Of a stretch of DNA of 36,508 nucleotides, positions 33,032-36,508 are shown one piece after another. The translations under genes and the position numbers were made by a program. The notes below the pieces were generated by a model that saw nothing but the letters and a program-made list of their open reading frames with translations, had not been told where the DNA came from and searched no databases. This DNA comes from Alterluteimonas quercicellularis (GTDB lineage Bacteria; Pseudomonadota; Gammaproteobacteria; Xanthomonadales; Xanthomonadaceae), in the NCBI RefSeq assembly GCF_021191635.1, contig NZ_JAIWPR010000060.1, positions 1 through 36,508 of the forward strand, written 5' to 3'. Numbering within the stretch: position 1 is the stretch's first letter; each line of letters begins with the position of its first letter.

Positions 33032-33709
33032 TCAACCGGCCTGCGCGTGCGGCGGCGGCAGGTGGTCGCGCACGCCGTGCTTGATGACGCCGCGCAGGTC
33101 CATCAGCTTGCGGTGGAAGAAATGGCCGGTGTCGGGCATGCGCACCAGCTCGGCCTCGGCCCCGGAGGTCTCCAGCCAGTCGTAGACCGCCTGCGGGTCG
33201 ACCACCTCGTCGGCCTCGCCCTGCACCACCAGCCAGGGGCAGGCCGGCAGCGCGATGGCGCCGAAGTCCCAGCGCCCGGCCGGCGGCGCGATCGAGATCA
33301 GCATGCCGGGCTGCAGTTCCGCCGCCGCGCGCAGGCTCACGTAGGCGCCGAAGCTGAAGCCGGCCAGCCACAGCGCGTCGCCCGGGCGCTGCGCGCGCAC
33401 CCAGGCGGCCACCGTGCGCAGGTCGTCGAGCTCGCCGTCGCCCTGGTCGAACGCGCCCTCGGACTCGCCGGTGCCGCGGAAGTTGAAGCGCACCGTGGTG
33501 GCGCCGACCTCGCGCAGCGCGCGCGAGGCGATCGTGACCACCTTGTTGTGCATGGTGCCGCCCTCGGTGGGCAGCGGGTGGCAGACGATCGCCACCAGCG
33601 GCCGCGCCGGCGCGGCCTCGTCGGGCGGATCGACCGCCACTTCGAGCCGGCCCGCCGGGCCGGGCAGGGTCAGCGTCGCGGAATCGTCGGGAAACTCGGG
33701 CAGGTCCAT
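33032..33709 (-). CDS. Alpha/beta hydrolase, dienelactone-hydrolase-like
   Basis: A 225-residue cytoplasmic alpha/beta hydrolase. HPLPTEGGTMHNKVV is the family's oxyanion region. The nucleophile is the serine of GFSFGAYVSLR; the acid is an Asp in VQGEADEVVDP; the base is His in PDTGHFFHRKL. These features match the short KANL3/Tex30-like or CAP-type proteins often annotated 'alpha/beta hydrolase' beside zapE in gammaproteobacteria. The substrate is unknown. It precedes zapE by 55 nt on the same strand, so co-transcription is likely. No ribosome binding site is visible, and a good -10 lies 6 nt before the ATG, suggesting a leaderless message. Confidence 0.9.
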   Translation of the reverse strand: MDLPEFPDDSATLTLPGPAGRLEVAVDPPDEAAPARPLVAIVCHPLPTEGGTMHNKVVTIASRALREVGATTVRFNFRGTGESEGAFDQGDGELDDLRTVAAWVRAQRPGDALWLAGFSFGAYVSLRAAAELQPGMLISIAPPAGRWDFGAIALPACPWLVVQGEADEVVDPQAVYDWLETSGAEAELVRMPDTGHFFHRKLMDLRGVIKHGVRDHLPPPHAQAG

Positions 33710-33715
33710 GCGTCG

Positions 33716-33721
33716 ATGATA
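33716..33721 (-). promoter_or_regulatory. -10 element for a leaderless hydrolase-zapE transcript
   Basis: TATCAT on the minus strand, 5 of 6 to TATAAT. It is separated from the ATG at 33709 by 6 nt, so transcription would start at or next to the A of ATG. No convincing -35 is seen. Confidence 0.4.
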
Positions 33722-33853
33722 GCGGCAGTGCGTGCGCGCGCCGTGGCGGGCGGGGCGCGAACGGCTGCGTGGTCTGGGGAAACGCGGTGCAGCGCGCTCG
33801 CTTGCGCTCGATTCCCGCTCATCGTCTTCGGGGGAAAGCCATTCGCGCGCGAG

Positions 33854-33875
33854 CGTTAGGAGCGCGTTCGCGCGA
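33854..33875. repeat. Half-REP with degenerate head
   Basis: GTTAGGAGCGCGTTCGCGCG, the REP stem with one base inserted in the head and one stem change, preceded by an opposing CGCGCGCGAGCG. It lies just downstream of the nuclease-like gene on the opposite strand. The 177-nt gap shows nothing else. Confidence 0.5.
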
Positions 33876-33886
33876 CGGCGGCCTGC

Positions 33887-35644
33887 CTACAGTGGCCGCG
33901 CGAGGTGGAAGCCCAGCAGCAGCGGGTCGTGGTCGGAACTGCGCCAGGGCGCGCGGCCGGGATCCTGGCGGTAGCCGAGCGAGGCCGGCTCGTCGGCGTT
34001 GACGTGCCAGTGCGCGGCGCCGGCCAGCCGCGCGGCCAGGGCGGGGCTCAGCAGCGCATGGTCGAGACGGCCGGCGCGGCCCTCGTAGACGTAGCTGTAG
34101 GGCGGCGCCGCGCCGGTGCCGGCGAAGGCGTCGCGCCAGCCGGCCTCGCGCAGCAGGCGCAGCGGGTCTTCCTGCGCATAGGCGTTCAGATCGCCGACGA
34201 TCAGCGTGAGTTCGCCGCCGGCGCCGGTCGGGTCGGTGCGCAGCCAGGCGTCGAGCCGGCGTGCCGACTCGCGCCGCATCGCGTTCCAGCAGGCCTGGCC
34301 GTCGTCGCGGTCGGCGTCGTCGCCGGCGGCATCGCGGCAGCCCTTGGACTTGAAGTGGTTGGCGACCACGACCAGCGCCGGGCCGCCGGCGAGCGGGGCG
34401 AAGGCCTGGGCCAGCGGCGGCCGGCTGCCGGCGTCGAAGGGCGCCTCGCGCAACGTGGCCGGCGCGCCCTGCGGACGGACGCGGTCGGCGCGATAGACCA
34501 GGCCGACGCGGATCGCGTCGCGGCCGGCACCGTCGCCGGCGGCCACGTGGCGCCAGTCGCCGCCGTCGCGCCGCAGCGCCTGGGTCAGCGCGGCGATCGC
34601 GGAATCGGGCCCGTCGCCGTCGTTCTCCAGTTCCATCAGCGCCACGATGTCCGGGTCGAGCGCGGCGATCGTGGCCGCGTGGCGGGCGCGCTGCGCCTCG
34701 AACTCCGCTGCCGTGCGCGCGCCGCGCTCGGTCGGGAAGCCGCCGCCGCGGCCGTCGCCGTTGAACAGGTTCTCCAGGTTGAGCGCGGCCACCCGCACGT
34801 CGCCGCCGACCCGCGGCGGTTCGGGCCGCGGCGCGGGCTGCAGGCGCGGCGGCGCGGTGAGCTGCAGGCGGACCTGCCCCCAGCGCTGGTCGACGATGCC
34901 TTCCACCGCCGACAGTGTGCCGCCGCTGCGCGGGGCCTGGGCGGCATCGGGCAGGTACCAGACCTCGGGCGGCGCGTCGGCGCGCGCGTCGTCGAGCAGC
35001 AGGGCGCGGCGGGCGTTGTCCTGCGCGGCGCGCCGTGCGGGCTCGCCGGGCGCGGCCAGTTCGGTCGGGACGTAGAGGCGGCCGCCGAAACTGGCCAGCA
35101 GCACGCCGCGGCGCTCCAGCTCGTGGTGGCCGCTGATGGTCAGCGGCGCCTCGATGCGCACGCGCATGCCCTCGTAGGGCTCCCAGTCGGCGGGCGGCTC
35201 GCGCAGCGCCAGCGGCGCCGCCGGCTCGCCCGCGCCCAGCACCCGGACCGAGTCCGGGACCAGCGCGGTCAGGGTGGCGCCGTCGTCGTGCCCGTCCTCG
35301 CCGTGCTCGACCACGCGGCCGCGCACCCGCACCCGCGCGCCCTGGCGCAGGCCGTCGACCGCCGGCCCGCCGAGCACGAACAGCCCGTCCGAGGTGGCCG
35401 GGTCGCCGTCGCCGGCGTCCTGCACGAACCAGCCGCCGAGGTGGCGGGCGAAGTGGCCGGTGACCGTGCCCTCGATCTCCACGTCGCGGCCTTCCAGCGG
35501 GCTGCGCGCGCCGTCGCCCTGCACCCGGCCGATCGGGACCGGGCCGGCCGGGGGCGCGGCCTGGTGCGCCGGCGGCGCGCCGCAGGCGGCCAGCGCCAGC
35601 GGCAGGAGCAGGGCGCTGATCGGCTTCGGGAGGCGGCGGGGCAT
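33887..35644 (-). CDS. Lipoprotein of the endonuclease/exonuclease/phosphatase superfamily (ExeM-like)
   Basis: A 585-residue exported protein with a lipobox (LLPLALAACG, Cys21). The N-terminal half has OB-fold-like segments (IEGTVTGHFARHLGGWFVQDAGDGD, RVRVRGRVVE) as in YhcR/ExeM extracellular nucleases. The C-terminal half, from about residue 285, is an EEP domain. RVAALNLENLFNGDGRGG carries the metal-binding Asn, ALMELEND the catalytic Glu, VVANHFKSKG the His, LIVGDLNAYAQEDP the Asp-x-Asn, and WRSSDHDPLLLGF the final Asp-His. All catalytic positions look intact, so DNA or RNA degradation outside the cell, giving nutrients or altering biofilm DNA, is likely. GGGAG lies 10 nt upstream of the ATG. 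Confidence 0.92.
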   Translation of the reverse strand: MPRRLPKPISALLLPLALAACGAPPAHQAAPPAGPVPIGRVQGDGARSPLEGRDVEIEGTVTGHFARHLGGWFVQDAGDGDPATSDGLFVLGGPAVDGLRQGARVRVRGRVVEHGEDGHDDGATLTALVPDSVRVLGAGEPAAPLALREPPADWEPYEGMRVRIEAPLTISGHHELERRGVLLASFGGRLYVPTELAAPGEPARRAAQDNARRALLLDDARADAPPEVWYLPDAAQAPRSGGTLSAVEGIVDQRWGQVRLQLTAPPRLQPAPRPEPPRVGGDVRVAALNLENLFNGDGRGGGFPTERGARTAAEFEAQRARHAATIAALDPDIVALMELENDGDGPDSAIAALTQALRRDGGDWRHVAAGDGAGRDAIRVGLVYRADRVRPQGAPATLREAPFDAGSRPPLAQAFAPLAGGPALVVVANHFKSKGCRDAAGDDADRDDGQACWNAMRRESARRLDAWLRTDPTGAGGELTLIVGDLNAYAQEDPLRLLREAGWRDAFAGTGAAPPYSYVYEGRAGRLDHALLSPALAARLAGAAHWHVNADEPASLGYRQDPGRAPWRSSDHDPLLLGFHLARPL

Positions 35645-35732
35645 GGGCAGGACTCTCCCTGGGTGTCGACGGGCCCGGGGCGATGCGCGCGGGCCGGAGC
35701 GCGCTTTCCAGGAGCGCTATCCAGAAGCGCGA

Positions 35733-35752
35733 ACGCCGCCTTGCGGCGGCGT
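35733..35752 (-). other. Stem-loop after the cytochrome gene
   Basis: ACGCCGCC (35733-35740) and GGCGGCGT (35745-35752) pair perfectly with a 4-nt loop, 21 nt after the cytochrome stop on the minus strand. No T-tract is present, so it is a stem-loop rather than a clear intrinsic terminator. The rest of the 129-nt gap contains REP-like GGAGCGCGC fragments. Confidence 0.4.
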
Positions 35753-35773
35753 CGCTCGCGCGCGGCGCGCGGG

Positions 35774-36289
35774 CTACTTCAGGTTCTCGATCATCCAGTC
35801 GACCGAGGCGATCACCTGCTCGTCGGTCAGGGCCGGGTTGCCGCCGCGCGCGGGCATCACCCCGGCCGCGCCGGTGAAGCCCTCGATGGCGTGGCGGTGC
35901 AGGGTGTCGGCGCCCTGGGCGATGCGGGCGTCCCAGTGCGCGTGGTCCAGCGTGGGCGCGCCGCCGGCGCCGCTGGTATGGCAGCCGGCGCAGAGGTTCT
36001 GGTAGATCACGCCGCCGTCGAGGGTGCCGCCGTAGGCGACCTGCGAGGCCGCCTGCGCGGCCGCGGCGGCCTGCGCGGCGGCCTGGGCCGCGGCGCCGGT
36101 GGACCCGGCATAGACCTCGCCCGCCGGGGCGATGCGGTCGATCCGCTGCTGCACGACCGCGTCGGGGATGTCGGCGGGGATCGTGCCGTGCAGCCACGCC
36201 GCCAGTCCGATGAGGCCGGCGGTGACCAGCATCAGGAACAGGATCACCAGCGAGAATTTCTTGAGGAAATCGAGGTCGTAGTTGCGCAC
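35774..36289 (-). CDS. Membrane-anchored cytochrome c5-type protein
   Basis: A 171-residue protein from GTG 36289, with AAGG 7 nt upstream. Translation from any of the upstream in-frame ATGs would put a charged, low-complexity leader before the membrane helix. Residues 6-35 (FLKKFSLVILFLMLVTAGLIGLAAWLHG) form an uncleaved anchor. An Ala/Gln-rich linker (about 65-85) leads to a class I cytochrome c domain. CAGCH binds haem covalently and the Met of GVMPARGGNP is the probable sixth ligand. The family carries electrons in the periplasm, often to terminal oxidases. It is upstream of the nuclease-like gene on the same strand but is separated from it by 129 nt and probably transcribed apart. Confidence 0.9.
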   Translation of the reverse strand: MRNYDLDFLKKFSLVILFLMLVTAGLIGLAAWLHGTIPADIPDAVVQQRIDRIAPAGEVYAGSTGAAAQAAAQAAAAAQAASQVAYGGTLDGGVIYQNLCAGCHTSGAGGAPTLDHAHWDARIAQGADTLHRHAIEGFTGAAGVMPARGGNPALTDEQVIASVDWMIENLK

Positions 36290-36508
36290 GAGACACCCTT
36301 GGCGCGTGGCCGCGAGGCCACAGCTAGCGGCGGAGTATATGACACGCCGCGGGACCGGCATCGCGCGCGGCGGGCGTGCGGCGGCGGAGCGGCGGCGATG
36401 CAGCCGAGGCATTATTTCAGATTGCCCCGGGGCGTGCGACACGGCCCCCGGGGCGGCCGGCGCGGGCCCGGGCGGCCGCGGGCGCGCCCGCCGCTAGCGC
36501 AGCCGCCG
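36290..36508 (-). promoter_or_regulatory. Upstream region of the cytochrome gene: -10 element and leader hairpin
   Basis: On the minus strand TATACT (36339-36334) is a good -10; a -35 is poor (ATGCCG at 16-nt spacing). The predicted leader of about 38 nt contains a perfect GTGGCC-GCGA-GGCCAC hairpin (36306-36321) with a GNRA loop, 16 nt before the GTG start. The remaining sequence to the window edge shows no recognisable gene. A minus-strand TAG at 36494-36496 could end a gene lying beyond the edge, but too little is present to tell. Confidence 0.35.

Noticed and set aside
36443..36508. 3' end of another gene entering from the right edge (minus-strand TAG at 36494-36496)
   Set aside because: Only a few codons could be inside the window, with no recognisable motif.
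1..36508. tRNA, rRNA, CRISPR array, prophage or toxin-antitoxin genes
   Set aside because: I looked for the conserved arms, repeats and signature proteins on both strands and saw none.

Overview
This window comes from a very GC-rich (roughly 70% or more by eye) gammaproteobacterial chromosome. It is most likely a member of the Xanthomonadaceae in the Lysobacter/Luteimonas neighbourhood. The reasons are an nrdA-nrdB-flavodoxin-thioredoxin cluster, a TonB-dependent receptor paired with a secreted peptidase, secreted beta-glucanases, a membrane-anchored cytochrome c5-type protein, and many dispersed GTAG-headed palindromes of the REP type. The genus is an inference. Long antisense open frames occur throughout because of the GC content, and they were not annotated.

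Layout. 1-0.93 kb: a lipoprotein of unknown function. 1.06-7.83 kb: a promoter and a textbook cobalamin riboswitch, then a tightly overlapping valine/isobutyryl-CoA degradation operon (mmsA, acyl-CoA dehydrogenase, enoyl-CoA hydratase, 3-hydroxyisobutyryl-CoA hydrolase, mmsB). Its last gene, overlapping mmsB by 4 nt, is queH, the B12-independent epoxyqueuosine reductase. 7.84-10.46 kb: metN-metI-metQ methionine importer on the minus strand, convergent with queH. 10.72-12.65 kb: a secreted alpha/beta hydrolase. 12.65-14.47 kb: a REP composite, a decayed acyl-CoA thioesterase and an orphan gene of lower GC. 14.56-19.55 kb (minus strand): nrdA, nrdB, flavodoxin and thioredoxin. Their promoter carries two NrdR boxes, a perfect DnaA box and a second, more diverged cobalamin riboswitch. 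19.8-20.6 kb: fructosamine-kinase-family gene. 20.9-27.3 kb (minus strand): TonB receptor, M14 metallopeptidase and a CysB-like LysR regulator. 27.5-29.0 kb: acetyl-CoA hydrolase/succinate CoA-transferase family gene. 29.2-31.4 kb: convergent GH64 and GH16 glucanases. 31.7-36.3 kb (minus strand): zapE with an in-frame palindromic-element insertion, an alpha/beta hydrolase, a secreted nuclease-like lipoprotein and a cytochrome c.

The main theme is vitamin B12. Two cobalamin riboswitches lie 18 kb apart. One controls class Ia ribonucleotide reductase, the B12-independent alternative to class II NrdJ. The other heads an operon that ends in QueH, the B12-independent alternative to the cobalamin enzyme QueG. 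A simple reading is that both B12-independent isozymes are shut down when cobalamin is available. The linkage of a B12 riboswitch to valine catabolism plus queH is the most unusual observation in the window.

A second theme is small palindromic repeats. About 150-bp inverted REP composites sit in several gaps between genes, two gene stop codons lie inside REP heads, and a related hairpin element has entered the zapE coding sequence without breaking the frame.
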